From Bryobacteraceae bacterium CoA2 C42 (lineage in GTDB: Bacteria; Acidobacteriota; Terriglobia; Bryobacterales; Bryobacteraceae), in the NCBI GenBank assembly GCA_019931245.1, contig JAINDL010000074.1, positions 1 to 42,870 on the forward strand: 42,870 nt of DNA. Reading direction: 5' to 3'. The notes below the pieces were generated by a model that was not told the DNA's origin, did not search any database, and saw only the letters and a list, made by a program, of their open reading frames with translations. Shown here one piece after another: positions 1 to 9,134 of the stretch. Position 1 is the first letter of the stretch; the number at the start of each line of letters is the position of its first letter. Position numbers and translations under genes: made by a program.

Positions 1-121
1 ACACACACCGGCACCGGCGCCGGCACCGGCCTGCCCACCGGCGTCAGCGTCCCCGTCGCCCCCTCAATCCGGAACACCATCAACGAATCGGAGTCCTGAT
101 GCGCCGCCACCAAGGGCCGGC
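1..121 (-). pseudogene. 5'-truncated duplicate of the lactonase 3' end
   Basis: Bases 1-121 repeat bases 194-314, the 3' end of the neighbouring lactonase gene, at a constant offset of 193 bases with only a few mismatches. Read on the minus strand the copy encodes the same C-terminal segment, with the landmark QDSDSLMVFRIEGATG followed by the Pro/Val-rich tail. It lies in another frame relative to the intact gene, and upstream of about position 121 the homology stops abruptly. It is therefore a 5'-truncated fragment with no start of its own. The fragment runs off the left edge, so its far end is not visible. It looks like the scar of a partial tandem duplication. Confidence 0.75.
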
Positions 122-171
122 CCCCCTCCCTCGCGTCGCCGGCCCCTACCCGCCTCACCCAAAACCAGCCC

Positions 172-1305
172 CTATGCCATCGCCAGAAACTTCACACACA
201 CCGGCACCGGCGCCGGCACCGGCCTGCCCACCGGCGTCAACTTCCCCGTCGCCCCCTCAATCCGGAACACCATCAACGAATCGGAGTCCTGATTCGCCGC
301 CACTAGGTACCGGCCTGTCGGGTCAATGTTGAAGTTGCGCGGCGTCTTGCCCTGCGTCGGCTCGTTCCCGATCCGCCGGATCCGACCCGAAGCCGCATCA
401 ATCGAAAAGATCGCGATCGAATCGTGCCCACGGTTCGAACCGTAGACAAACCGCCCGTTCGGATGCACCACCGTCTCCGCCGTACTCAGCCCGCGGCCCG
501 CCGGAATCGGCATCGTCGGCTCGGTGTTGATCTCGGTCAACTTACCCGCCTTCCCGTCCCAGTTCATCGCGGTCAGGGTGCACAGCATCTCGTTAATCAC
601 ATACGCCCACTTGCCGTTCGGGTGGAACGCGAAATGGCGGGGACCGCTCCCCGGAGCCACGGCAAACTCACTGTGCGAGGCCATCGCCCCGTTCTTGGCG
701 TTGAATTTATACACCATCACCCGGTCCTTACCCAGGTCGGCCACCACTGCAAATCGATTGGTGTTGTCAAGATTGATCGAATGCGCGTGCGGCCCCGACT
801 GCCGGGCCGCGTTCGGCCCGAACGGCCCGGCATGCTGAAAAAAGGCGGTCCGCTTGCCGATCTTGCCATCGGCGCCCAGAGCAAAGGCGGAGGCGCTCCC
901 GCTCCCATAGTTGGCGCACAGAACCACCTTGCCGTTATCGCTGACCTTGACATGGCACGGGCCGCTGCCACCGCTGCCGGCCTGATTCAGCATCGTCAGT
1001 TTGCCGGAGGCGCGCTCGATCGCGTACGCGTTCACCGACCCCACCTTCTCGCCCTTGAACTCATCGAGCTCACCCACCGAGTAAAGAAAATCGCCCTTCG
1101 GATGAACGGCTAGAAACGAGGGGTTGGCCGTCTCGGCCGCCACGCCGAGCGGAGTCAAGGTGCCCGAGGAGGCGTCCATCTCATATTGATATATGCCCTT
1201 GCTCGCACCCCGCGTGTAGGTACCGACGTACACCCGGAACTTGGCCGGCGTCTGGGCCAGCAGTGGCGCGCTCAACATCATCAATCCGAAATCCCGTCTT
1301 TGCAT
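172..1305 (-). CDS. Lactonase family protein (6-phosphogluconolactonase-like beta-propeller), exported
   Basis: The 377-residue product belongs to the seven-bladed beta-propeller lactonase family (YbhE/Pgl type). Landmarks are the blade-1 motif YVGTYTRG near residue 28, repeated HPNGR/HPNGK turns, and the GSGPRHFAFHPNGKW segment. Family members hydrolyse 6-phosphogluconolactone or other lactones, but the substrate here is not fixed by the sequence. The N-terminus MQRRDFGLMML has a twin-arginine-like pair and a short hydrophobic stretch ending at LAQ, suggesting export. That argues against a cytosolic pentose-phosphate role. The start at 1305 is chosen because TAAGGAGAG lies just upstream. The gene follows lptD by 11 bp and may be cotranscribed with it. 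Confidence 0.85.
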   Translation of the reverse strand: MQRRDFGLMMLSAPLLAQTPAKFRVYVGTYTRGASKGIYQYEMDASSGTLTPLGVAAETANPSFLAVHPKGDFLYSVGELDEFKGEKVGSVNAYAIERASGKLTMLNQAGSGGSGPCHVKVSDNGKVVLCANYGSGSASAFALGADGKIGKRTAFFQHAGPFGPNAARQSGPHAHSINLDNTNRFAVVADLGKDRVMVYKFNAKNGAMASHSEFAVAPGSGPRHFAFHPNGKWAYVINEMLCTLTAMNWDGKAGKLTEINTEPTMPIPAGRGLSTAETVVHPNGRFVYGSNRGHDSIAIFSIDAASGRIRRIGNEPTQGKTPRNFNIDPTGRYLVAANQDSDSLMVFRIEGATGKLTPVGRPVPAPVPVCVKFLAMA

Positions 1306-1316
1306 GAAGGCTCTCC

Positions 1317-3785
1317 TTAAAACATGCGCTCTTGGCGGCGCAAAGTGCCAAAACTGCCAATGTTGGCTATCGCAAAAGATACCAGATATTGGTTCTCGTT
1401 GCGCGTGCCGAAACTCAACCGCCGAAACTGAAAGCTCAGTCCGCAGCAATCACTGTTGTAGCTGAGTTCGGTCGTGGCAAACTGCATCTTGGCGTCCCGG
1501 AAGTCATACACCCCCGTGTAGCCAGCACTCCAGCCGCGGCGCCCGGGCGCCCCGATGCCGCCCCGCAGTAGCATCTGATTCGCGTTCGGGCTCACCTGCG
1601 AAGTTCCCCGGACCTGGTTGTGGCCAATACCGAAGAAGGTCTGCCCCAGCCGGGCATCCGCTATCACGGTCGAATTGGTGATCCGTTTAAAGAGCGGATC
1701 CCAATCTGTTCGCCATTCGAGCGCCGCCGACCGCAGCGGCGACGCCCGCAGCACCGAGATCACCGGCGAGTAGTGCCGCGGCCGGTCGATAAAGCTGTAT
1801 CCCGTCAACGTCGTCGAGGACAAAAAAACATTCCGGGAGCCCTCGACCACCGCCCCGCCAAACGTCGGGTCAAAATACCGCCGCTGCATCACCTGCCAGG
1901 ACAGAACCTCGTCCACCGTCCCGTTCCGCTTGGCATAGAGCCGGTTCGTCAGCGAAACATCCGCCTCGGTCGTGGACGTAAGAATGTCGGCCTCGTCAAA
2001 GCGGATGATCTCCCGAAAATCACGCACCCCGGACACGTGCCGAAATGTCACTCGCGATTCAATCACGTGCTTCATCTCGCTCCCGAGCCACTTCGGCCCC
2101 CGGAATATCCGCTCCAGCGAGGGCAAGTTCAACTCGGCCCCCAAATCGTTCGCCTGCCGGTACAAGTCCCGACCCGCCGTCGCGGTCGCCGTCGCCATCG
2201 AAAGATCCTTCCGCGAGCCGTAGTGCGTCGCGTGAAAGGTGTAGGAAGGCGTCAGGCTGAACCCCTTCCACTGCAGAGAGGCCAAGATGCGCGGCGCGAA
2301 ATGCAACCGGTCCGTAAACTGGCGCGTGATAAACCCAGGCTCCCGGCGATTGAAGAACCCGGCACTTGAATCAAACGAGTACCAGACCGGGATGACCTTG
2401 CCGAACAACCGGCGATCCCGCGAATGGAAATCCACCGTCGGCAGCTTCCGGATCACCACCTGATCGTCAGGCAGAGTGCTCTGGAAAAACTGATGGCGGG
2501 AGAACTCCATTCCGAGTACGTAGGTGTCCCAGCTCCTCTGCACGTGCCCGTTCGAGTTCACCGCCGAAAAAATCGCCTCATTAAAGCTTTGCGTGAAGGC
2601 CTGCCGGAAAAGGAATGAAGACAAATAGTTTATGTTGGCCGCACCCGTCCAGCCCCTGCCCAACACCGAGCGCCCGGACCCGTTGATCAAGAATCCGCCC
2701 TCCCTGATCCGCTCCCCGCTGTCCGTCACCCGTCCCCGATCGTTCACGCCATAAAGATAAATGTCAAAATCAGTGCCCTGCCGCGGCTTGCCCCGAAAAT
2801 TCACTTCATGCGCCAGACCCCGCCGCGTGAACCACTGGCCGCGATACATCGCATCGTAGGACCGGTTGATCGCCCAATAGTAGCCCAGCCCGTACCTGAA
2901 GCCCAGGCGCGTGCTATTTCCAAAGTTGGGTGTCAGAAAACCACTCTTGCGCGGCTCCTCGGAAAGCGCCTTGTAAAAAACCGGCACATAGAAAATCGGC
3001 ACCCGCCGTAGCCGAAACACCGCCCGGTGCACCAGCGCCCGCTCTCCCGGGATGATGTCAAAGCGGGGAGCCGTCAGCCGCCACCACGGCTTGGGCAGCA
3101 CACAGTTGGTCAAAAAACCTTCGTACAGAATAAAGCGACTCTTTATCTTTTCCGCCCAACGTCCTTGAAAATTAAAGGGGTTCTGCGATACGAGCAGGCC
3201 TGGACGGAATTGAATCTTCCCCTGAGCATTACCCCTTACTTCTGAAAAGGTTCCAGACTCTTCTTTCAAGTTATACTTTGCCTTCTGCGCCCACATCTCC
3301 TCCGAACTCATGTAGTTCTTGTAATACACGTTCCCGCGGGCATCCACGTCCCCGGTAGTTTCGTTGTAGTCAATCTCATCCGCCTTCAACAGGATCTCGG
3401 CCGTCTCCACCTCCGCCGCCCCCCGCAGATGATAGACCTGGCCATCCACCTCTTGGCCAATGGCGCGCACCAGCACTTCATCCTCCGCCGGGGCGTTCTG
3501 TCGCTTGACCGGCACCCGCTTCGGAGGCGGCGCGACCGGACTCACCCCCCCCCCGAAAGGACCGCGCTGTTGCGGAAACACCTGGCCGAAAATTTTGTCG
3601 GCCGGGACCATAAGGCAAAAGCACAACGCCGCCGATAGTCCAAGGAAGGCTGAAGCGCCGGAACAAAATACAGCGCAAAACTCTATGATTTGGTTCGGAA
3701 TAGTGGTACCGTAGAAAGGATACGATTGGCTAGTACGATCGTACTTTCCATTCTGAAAAACTTGGATAGATTTTTCCGTCGCCAA
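1317..3785 (-). CDS. lptD: LPS-assembly protein LptD (OstA), outer membrane
   Basis: This protein of about 820 residues has the LptD layout: a hydrophobic export segment (about residues 36-60), a Pro-rich linker, an OstA-like beta-jellyroll (about 105-190, with AEILLKADEIDYNETTGDVDARG), then a long outer-membrane beta-barrel ending in a Phe. LptD with LptE inserts lipopolysaccharide into the outer leaflet. The start is uncertain. The longest frame opens at a TTG at 3836, only 2 bp from the divergent gene. I prefer the TTG at 3785, which has TAGGGT 7 nt upstream, but its N-region before the hydrophobic core is unusually long. A run of ten G (3545-3554) lies just after the signal segment and could cause slippage. 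Confidence 0.85.
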   Translation of the reverse strand: MATEKSIQVFQNGKYDRTSQSYPFYGTTIPNQIIEFCAVFCSGASAFLGLSAALCFCLMVPADKIFGQVFPQQRGPFGGGVSPVAPPPKRVPVKRQNAPAEDEVLVRAIGQEVDGQVYHLRGAAEVETAEILLKADEIDYNETTGDVDARGNVYYKNYMSSEEMWAQKAKYNLKEESGTFSEVRGNAQGKIQFRPGLLVSQNPFNFQGRWAEKIKSRFILYEGFLTNCVLPKPWWRLTAPRFDIIPGERALVHRAVFRLRRVPIFYVPVFYKALSEEPRKSGFLTPNFGNSTRLGFRYGLGYYWAINRSYDAMYRGQWFTRRGLAHEVNFRGKPRQGTDFDIYLYGVNDRGRVTDSGERIREGGFLINGSGRSVLGRGWTGAANINYLSSFLFRQAFTQSFNEAIFSAVNSNGHVQRSWDTYVLGMEFSRHQFFQSTLPDDQVVIRKLPTVDFHSRDRRLFGKVIPVWYSFDSSAGFFNRREPGFITRQFTDRLHFAPRILASLQWKGFSLTPSYTFHATHYGSRKDLSMATATATAGRDLYRQANDLGAELNLPSLERIFRGPKWLGSEMKHVIESRVTFRHVSGVRDFREIIRFDEADILTSTTEADVSLTNRLYAKRNGTVDEVLSWQVMQRRYFDPTFGGAVVEGSRNVFLSSTTLTGYSFIDRPRHYSPVISVLRASPLRSAALEWRTDWDPLFKRITNSTVIADARLGQTFFGIGHNQVRGTSQVSPNANQMLLRGGIGAPGRRGWSAGYTGVYDFRDAKMQFATTELSYNSDCCGLSFQFRRLSFGTRNENQYLVSFAIANIGSFGTLRRQERMF

Positions 3786-3838
3786 ATCAGCAACCCTAGC
3801 ATGTCCAATTCGGCGAGGCAACACACGAAGCGTCAATT

Positions 3839-4717
3839 ATGAACTGCCCAAACTGTAAAGTTTCCATCAGCGAAGAAGATCATCGTTGTCAGAACTGCGG
3901 CCGTCGTCTCGGCGCCAGTTTCAGCCCGGTATTGGCGATGCGCACCGCGACCGCCCTGAAACTCGATCCGTTTTCGACGGTTTATGAGCAGGAAGCACCG
4001 CCTCCCGCCCCGCGACTGGAGTATTCCAACGATACAGCCCCACGCTCCGTTCCGCGCCATGTTGCTGCCCTGCAAGGCTCGCTTTTCTCCCTGCGCGAAG
4101 ACACCAAGATTCAGACTATTGACGGTAATGGCCCGGCCGCTTCCCCCAACCGGAGGGCGCGTCGGCATGCTCAGCCGCAATCCTCCTACCTGCCCTACCA
4201 GGGAGTGCTCGAGTTTCCCGGTCCTGCGCCGGCCCGCACCCTGCCCACCTCGGTGGATGCCGTCATTTACTGCGACTACCCCGTGGCTACGCGGACCCAT
4301 CGTCTTCTCGGTGGTCTGGTCGATTTCGTCATTGTCCTTGGCTGCATGATGCTGTTTTTGGGCATCCTCTACATTGGCTGCGAAGGCCTGCCTTGGTTCA
4401 GTCTCGACATGACGACGATCGCCTTGGTCGGCGGCGCCACGGGCCTTTTGGGACTGCTTTACGAAGCCTTCTGGCTCATGGCCGGAGCGCCATCGCCGGG
4501 CATGGAGTGTGTTGGCTTACGGCTGGTTCATTTTGACGGCAACGAGTTGACCCGCAAGGATCACAACCGCCGTATTCTGGGTGGCGTTCTCAGCATGATG
4601 GCCGCATTCGTCGGTTTGGCGTGGGCCTTCGTCGACGAGGAGTGTCTCACCTGGCAGGATCACATTTCGCGAACGTTCCCGACTCCGATACGAGCACAAT
4701 ACGGCGTTCGTCGCTAA
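3839..4717 (+). CDS. Zinc-ribbon plus RDD-family membrane protein
   Basis: The 292-residue protein begins with a zinc ribbon (CPNC at residues 3-6 and CQNC at about 17-20). A low-complexity linker of about 120 residues follows, then an RDD-type membrane domain from about residue 150. That domain has the opening R-x-L-G-G-L-V-D pattern and hydrophobic segments around FVIVLGCMMLFLGILYIG, ALVGGATGLLGLLYEAFWLMAG and GVLSMMAAFVGLAWAF. The RDD domain is named for conserved Arg and Asp residues, and its function is mostly unknown; some members have been linked to ion transport. The gene is divergent from lptD and lies 18 bp before pgi. No strong Shine-Dalgarno sequence is visible, but MNCPNC is a natural start for this type. 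Confidence 0.75.
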   Translation: MNCPNCKVSISEEDHRCQNCGRRLGASFSPVLAMRTATALKLDPFSTVYEQEAPPPAPRLEYSNDTAPRSVPRHVAALQGSLFSLREDTKIQTIDGNGPAASPNRRARRHAQPQSSYLPYQGVLEFPGPAPARTLPTSVDAVIYCDYPVATRTHRLLGGLVDFVIVLGCMMLFLGILYIGCEGLPWFSLDMTTIALVGGATGLLGLLYEAFWLMAGAPSPGMECVGLRLVHFDGNELTRKDHNRRILGGVLSMMAAFVGLAWAFVDEECLTWQDHISRTFPTPIRAQYGVRR

Positions 4718-4735
4718 CTGGCTTACACTAAGGCC

Positions 4736-6124
4736 ATGGGCATTCAATTTGACGAGACCAATCTGCTGGCGCGGATGGTGGGCCCAGCCAACGGGCTGAT
4801 CCCAGACGAGCTGGCCGGCTCCGAAGCCTTGGCCACGCAGGCGTTAGCCGGGGTGAATTTGCTCGCTGCCGCGGGCACAGTAGGGTTTCCCAACCTTCCC
4901 AAGGATACGGGTCTGGCCCAGGAGATCCAGGCTTTTGCCGCCCGCCTGAAGGGGAGCTACGACACCGTCTGCCTCATCGGCATTGGTGGTAGCGCCTTAG
5001 GTGCGTGGGCGCTGGACTGCGCCCTGCGCGGGCCGCACCCGGTTCAGGGAATCCACACAGTAGACAACCCCCGCCTGGTGATCCTCGATAACGTCGATCC
5101 CGAGTTTGTTCACCTCGCTCTGGCCTCGATGAAGCCGAAAAAGACTCTTGTCGTCGTCATCGCTAAGAGCGGGGCGACCGCTGAGACCGTTGCAACCTTC
5201 CTGCTCGTTCGGGACTGGCTAGTCGTCGGCGCCGGAGCCAAAGGCGCAAGGGCGCGGACCGTGGTGGTGACCAGCCAGGGGCGAGGCGATCTGAAGGTTT
5301 TGGCCACCAACGAGGGCTACACGACCTTTCATATCCCGGAAAACGTCGGCGGTCGATTCAGCGTCCTGTCTGCCGTCGGTCTTGTGCCCGCGGCACTGAT
5401 CGGCATCGATATCCAAGCCCTCCTCCGCGGCGCGGCCCGGATGACAGCCACCGCCGCCAAGACCGACCTCGCGGCCAATACCCCGCTACGCGCGGCGTTG
5501 TTCCACATTCTTGCGCTGACCCGAAAAGGCAAATCCATCCAGGTCGCCTTCCCCTACGCTAACCGTTTGTGGGGAACGGCGTTCTGGTTCCGGCAACTCT
5601 GGGCCGAGTCCCTCGGAAAGGCCAGGAACCGCGCGGGAGAGTTGGTCCATGTCGGCCAAACCCCCATCGCGGCGCTCGGCACCACCGACCAGCACTCGCA
5701 GGTCCAGCTTTACATGGAAGGCCCGAACGACAAGGTCTTCACTTTCTGGTCCGTGAAGAAGCCCGCCGTCCCCGGCGCCATTCCAACCGCCAAGACGGGA
5801 CTCGAGGGTTTCGACTACCTCACCGGTCAGTCGCTGGCCAAACTGCTCGACGCCGAACTGCGCTCCACCCAGGCGGCTCTCACCGAGAATGAGCGACCCA
5901 ACTGTGGCTTCATCCTCGACCGCATCGACGCCGAGCATCTCGGCATGTTCTTCCAGTTGCTTGAGTTTGAAACCGCCTTCGCCGGCGAGATGCTCAACAT
6001 CAATGCCTTCGATCAGGAGGGCGTCGAGCTAGGCAAGCGGTTTACCTTCGGCCTCATGGGCCGGAAAGGCTTCTCCGAATTCAAGAAGCGCTACTCTGAT
6101 TACGAAGCGCGCCGCAAGGGCTGA
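4736..6124 (+). CDS. pgi: Glucose-6-phosphate isomerase
   Basis: The enzyme interconverts glucose 6-phosphate and fructose 6-phosphate in the cytosol. The 462-residue length matches the short bacterial form. Signatures include IGGSALGAWAL (about residue 82), the phosphate-binding AKSGATAETVATFLL (about 143), the PGI pattern GGRFSVLSAVGL (about 204), TTDQHSQVQLYMEGP with the catalytic His, and DQEGVELGKRF near the end with the conserved Lys. A TACACT hexamer lies exactly 6 nt before the ATG, so the transcript may be leaderless even though AAGG is also nearby. The ribBA-like gene begins 12 bp downstream and probably shares the transcript. Confidence 0.95.
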   Translation: MGIQFDETNLLARMVGPANGLIPDELAGSEALATQALAGVNLLAAAGTVGFPNLPKDTGLAQEIQAFAARLKGSYDTVCLIGIGGSALGAWALDCALRGPHPVQGIHTVDNPRLVILDNVDPEFVHLALASMKPKKTLVVVIAKSGATAETVATFLLVRDWLVVGAGAKGARARTVVVTSQGRGDLKVLATNEGYTTFHIPENVGGRFSVLSAVGLVPAALIGIDIQALLRGAARMTATAAKTDLAANTPLRAALFHILALTRKGKSIQVAFPYANRLWGTAFWFRQLWAESLGKARNRAGELVHVGQTPIAALGTTDQHSQVQLYMEGPNDKVFTFWSVKKPAVPGAIPTAKTGLEGFDYLTGQSLAKLLDAELRSTQAALTENERPNCGFILDRIDAEHLGMFFQLLEFETAFAGEMLNINAFDQEGVELGKRFTFGLMGRKGFSEFKKRYSDYEARRKG

Positions 6125-6136
6125 CGCCGCTCCTCC

Positions 6137-7251
6137 ATGCCATTCGCCCCTATCTCTGAGGCCCTGGCGGAGTTCCGCTCCGGCCGGATGTTGATTGTCG
6201 TCGACGACGAAGACCGCGAGAACGAAGGCGACCTGACCATCGCCGCCGAGCACATCACCCCCGAGGCGATCAACTTCATGGCGGTGCACGGCCGGGGCCT
6301 CATCTGCCTCGCGCTCAGTCCGGATAAGTGCGACTCGCTCGACCTGCCCCTCATGGCCGCGGCCAACACCTCCCGCTTCGGCACCGCCTTCACCGTCTCG
6401 ATAGAGGCCACTCACGGTGTCACCACCGGAATCTCCGCCGCCGACCGCGCGCAGACAATCCGGGTCGCCATCCGCCCCGATGCCCGGCCGGAAGATCTTG
6501 CCCGGCCCGGTCACATCTTCCCGCTCCGCGCCCGCCCCGGCGGCGTCCTCGCCCGCGCCGGCCAGACGGAAGCGGCGGTCGACCTGGCTCTCCTCGCGGG
6601 CCTGCAGCCGGGCGGGGTGATCTGCGAGATCCTGAACGAAGACGGCACCATGGCCCGTCTCCCCCAGCTGATTGAGTTCGCCCGGCGATTTGATATCCGG
6701 ATCATCTCGGTGGCCGATCTGATCCGGCACCGCCTGCGGCACGAACGGTTCATGCAGCGAACCGCCTCCGGCCTCATCACCACCCGCCACGGCGAGTTCC
6801 GCACCCACGCCTACAGCTCCACCCTCGGCGGCGGACAGCACACGGCGCTGGTGCTCGGCGAGATCGCCGGCGTCGACAATCCGCTCGTCCGGGTCCACGC
6901 CCACTGCGCCTACGGCAACCTGTTCGGCTCCACCGCCTGCGACTGCGCCCGCATCGTGGACCGATCCCTCGCCCTGATCCGCGCCGAAGGCGCCGGGGCG
7001 CTCGTCTACCTTCATCAGACGACGGCGGGCTACCAGCAGCGCCAGGGCGAGATCGTCGCCCACGGTCGCGATCCGCTCACCACGCCCCCCCCCCGGGCTC
7101 CACCGTACTCCAGCACGAAGCCGGACTCGGCGCCCAGATCCTGGCTGACCTCGGTCTGCACCGGATTCGCCTGCTGACCAACCACCCGCGCAAAGTGGTT
7201 GGTCTCGAAGGCTTCGGCATCGAGATTACCGCGCAGGTGCCGATTTTGTAG
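6137..7251 (+). CDS. RibBA-like (DHBP synthase + degenerate GTP cyclohydrolase II), frameshifted
   Basis: The N-terminal half is a 3,4-dihydroxy-2-butanone-4-phosphate synthase domain of riboflavin synthesis ([11 protein letters not shown] near residue 21, [26 protein letters not shown]). The C-terminal half resembles GTP cyclohydrolase II, with the three zinc cysteines in [15 protein letters not shown]. The frame breaks in a run of ten C at 7085-7094. The uninterrupted frame ends at 7177, but homology ([27 protein letters not shown]) continues in the next frame to 7251. Two catalytic features are also off. The usual GHTEA of RibB reads GQTEA (Gln143), and the QEGRGIGL loop of the cyclohydrolase is absent. 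It may be a decaying gene, a RibBX-like partial enzyme, or an assembly error at the C-run. Confidence 0.8.
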
Positions 7252-9064
7252 TAGGCCGGATCTGGGCCGGCCATTCATAGGTTGGCTGGTTGGCGAACCG
7301 CTTCATGGTTAGCGTCAGGGTTCCCACCGAACCCGGCCGCAACTGCACACTCAGGTGACGCGCGTTCACTTCGCGCTTCGTCTTGCCATCCTCGACAGTG
7401 AGGAACTGGTGTTCACCAAACGCCCCCGCCTGCAGAATGGTCTGCCGCGTCGCCGTCGCCGAAGTATTGACGAGCGTCACCCGCACGCTATCCTCCGTAA
7501 TCCGGTCCACCAGGGCGGCCACGTCCTCGGGAATGCCCGCGCGCTTCCGGTCGACGTCAAAATACCGCAGGCGCACATGGAGCAAGCCCCCATGATAGAT
7601 GTGGTTCGGCCCGCCCATCATCTGCTGCACCAACCCTTCGAGCACCACCGGATTCCGGTCCTGCCAGTGGTGGACGTTCATCTCCTCCGGAGGCGTCTTG
7701 TCAGCGCGGATCACGGCCAGGCGCCGCAGACACTCCGCGTAGTTGCCGCGCAGCACGTCGACCGGCCAGCTGGGATTATTCCCTTCGAGATACCGCATCC
7801 ACGGGCCTTCGTTCTTGTCGTCCCCCTTGGCCTTGCGATAGGGCGCGTTGGTCAGTTTCGGCATGTCCACTAACTGATTCAAACGCGCCAGGTCCGGAGC
7901 GCCGAAGCTCATGTACCAGAGGTTCACCGGATACTGCGGCACCGCCGGACGCCAGTCGTACCAGCCCTGCTCGGCGTGCCGGTTCGGTACGAGCACCTGG
8001 CCCTGCTCCGTCCGGCTGACCTTGGCGATGTAGGCCTGCTGGGAGCGGGGCAGCTCAAGAAACCGGGGATCGCCGGTCAGCAGCAGGGCGTTTGCCCCGC
8101 CGATCATGGTCGCCTCGAGTTGATTGAACAGGCCGTGCGGCCAGCGCCAGCCGTAGTAGCCGCCGTACCACTTCCCGTCCATCGTCTCGCCGATCTTGCC
8201 GTTTGGACCAATGTTATCGGGGATGATCCCGTCGTTGTCCCGGACGCGCTGCATCCAGGCATCGACATATTCGGTAATCCAGGTCTTGTACTTCGCCTCC
8301 CCGGTGTACATAAAGGCATGGGCGACCATGGAGGTGGACGCGAGGTTCAACGGCACGTCGGCGCGCATCATACGCTTGTTCATCGTTTCGAGGATGGAAG
8401 GGAAGAGTTTGTCGTCCTCCCACGCCTTCGATTCGGTCACGTTCGGGATATCGTTATACGGCAGCGGATAGTGCGAGAGAACATCGCGGTGCGTCACCCA
8501 ATCTTCGGCCGAGTTGACGAAGCGGGGTCCCTTCGAGCCGGTAATCGGCGAGGTGATCCGCTTGTGCACCGGGTCCCAGTTCGGGCCCTCGGTATAGAGG
8601 CGGGCAAACTCAAGAGCCCGGCGCCGCATCCGCGGTTCGTAGGGATCGGACAGGCCGAAGAAGTAAAAGTTGACGTAGCTTTCGCCGTGGTGCATCCAGT
8701 CGTAGTAGGAATCAAACTCCTTGTGGACGGTCCCGTAGCGGGTAAACAGTTCGGTGACCTTGTCCCATAAGTGGCGGGCCAGCGGATCCATGCGCGCATC
8801 GCCGCCGAGCGCGTGATAAAGCGGAAAGTTATAGAAACTCTCGTAGCCATCGTCGCTGCCGTCCATGCCGGGCCATTTGGCGCGCCAGATGAGCGTGCCG
8901 TCGGGCCGGGTGTAGCGTTTGACAAACTCCTGCGAGGCGGGCCAGTACTCTTTCAACAGCTGGCGCTGCCAGAGCGCCCATTCGGGCGCCGGCTTCGGGG
9001 TATCGATCACCACCGGCTGGGCCATGGCCGCCCACGCCACCGTAAGAAGTAGGAGGTATCTCAT
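7226..9064 (-). CDS. Secreted protein of unknown function (about 612 aa)
   Basis: I do not recognise the family. The start at 9064 is chosen because [16 protein letters not shown] is a clean signal peptide. The mature protein is rich in Trp, Tyr and His, with segments such as [18 protein letters not shown] (about residue 65) and [15 protein letters not shown] (about 125). Its predicted helix-rich character recalls (alpha/alpha)-barrel polysaccharide-active enzymes such as heparinase-like lyases, but I see no diagnostic catalytic motif. The last 100 residues look beta-rich, as in a C-terminal sandwich domain. It overlaps the true 3' end of the convergent ribBA-like gene by 26 bp. A role in extracellular polymer or glycan turnover is only an inference from export and composition. 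Confidence 0.65.
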   Translation of the reverse strand: MRYLLLLTVAWAAMAQPVVIDTPKPAPEWALWQRQLLKEYWPASQEFVKRYTRPDGTLIWRAKWPGMDGSDDGYESFYNFPLYHALGGDARMDPLARHLWDKVTELFTRYGTVHKEFDSYYDWMHHGESYVNFYFFGLSDPYEPRMRRRALEFARLYTEGPNWDPVHKRITSPITGSKGPRFVNSAEDWVTHRDVLSHYPLPYNDIPNVTESKAWEDDKLFPSILETMNKRMMRADVPLNLASTSMVAHAFMYTGEAKYKTWITEYVDAWMQRVRDNDGIIPDNIGPNGKIGETMDGKWYGGYYGWRWPHGLFNQLEATMIGGANALLLTGDPRFLELPRSQQAYIAKVSRTEQGQVLVPNRHAEQGWYDWRPAVPQYPVNLWYMSFGAPDLARLNQLVDMPKLTNAPYRKAKGDDKNEGPWMRYLEGNNPSWPVDVLRGNYAECLRRLAVIRADKTPPEEMNVHHWQDRNPVVLEGLVQQMMGGPNHIYHGGLLHVRLRYFDVDRKRAGIPEDVAALVDRITEDSVRVTLVNTSATATRQTILQAGAFGEHQFLTVEDGKTKREVNARHLSVQLRPGSVGTLTLTMKRFANQPTYEWPAQIRPTTKSAPAR

Positions 9065-9134
9065 GCCCACAGATTCTATCCCTATTCGCGCCGGCCGTGG
9101 GCGGAGGCACGGCGGTTTCTGCGATACTGCTTCC

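Noticed and set aside
193-240. Short tandem GGCACC/GGCGCC repeats as a CRISPR or regulatory repeat
   Set aside because: They are Pro/Val/Ala codons of the lactonase C-terminus and its copy, with no spacers.
6125-6136. FMN riboswitch before the ribBA-like gene
   Set aside because: Only 12 bp separate pgi and this gene, so there is no room for the element.
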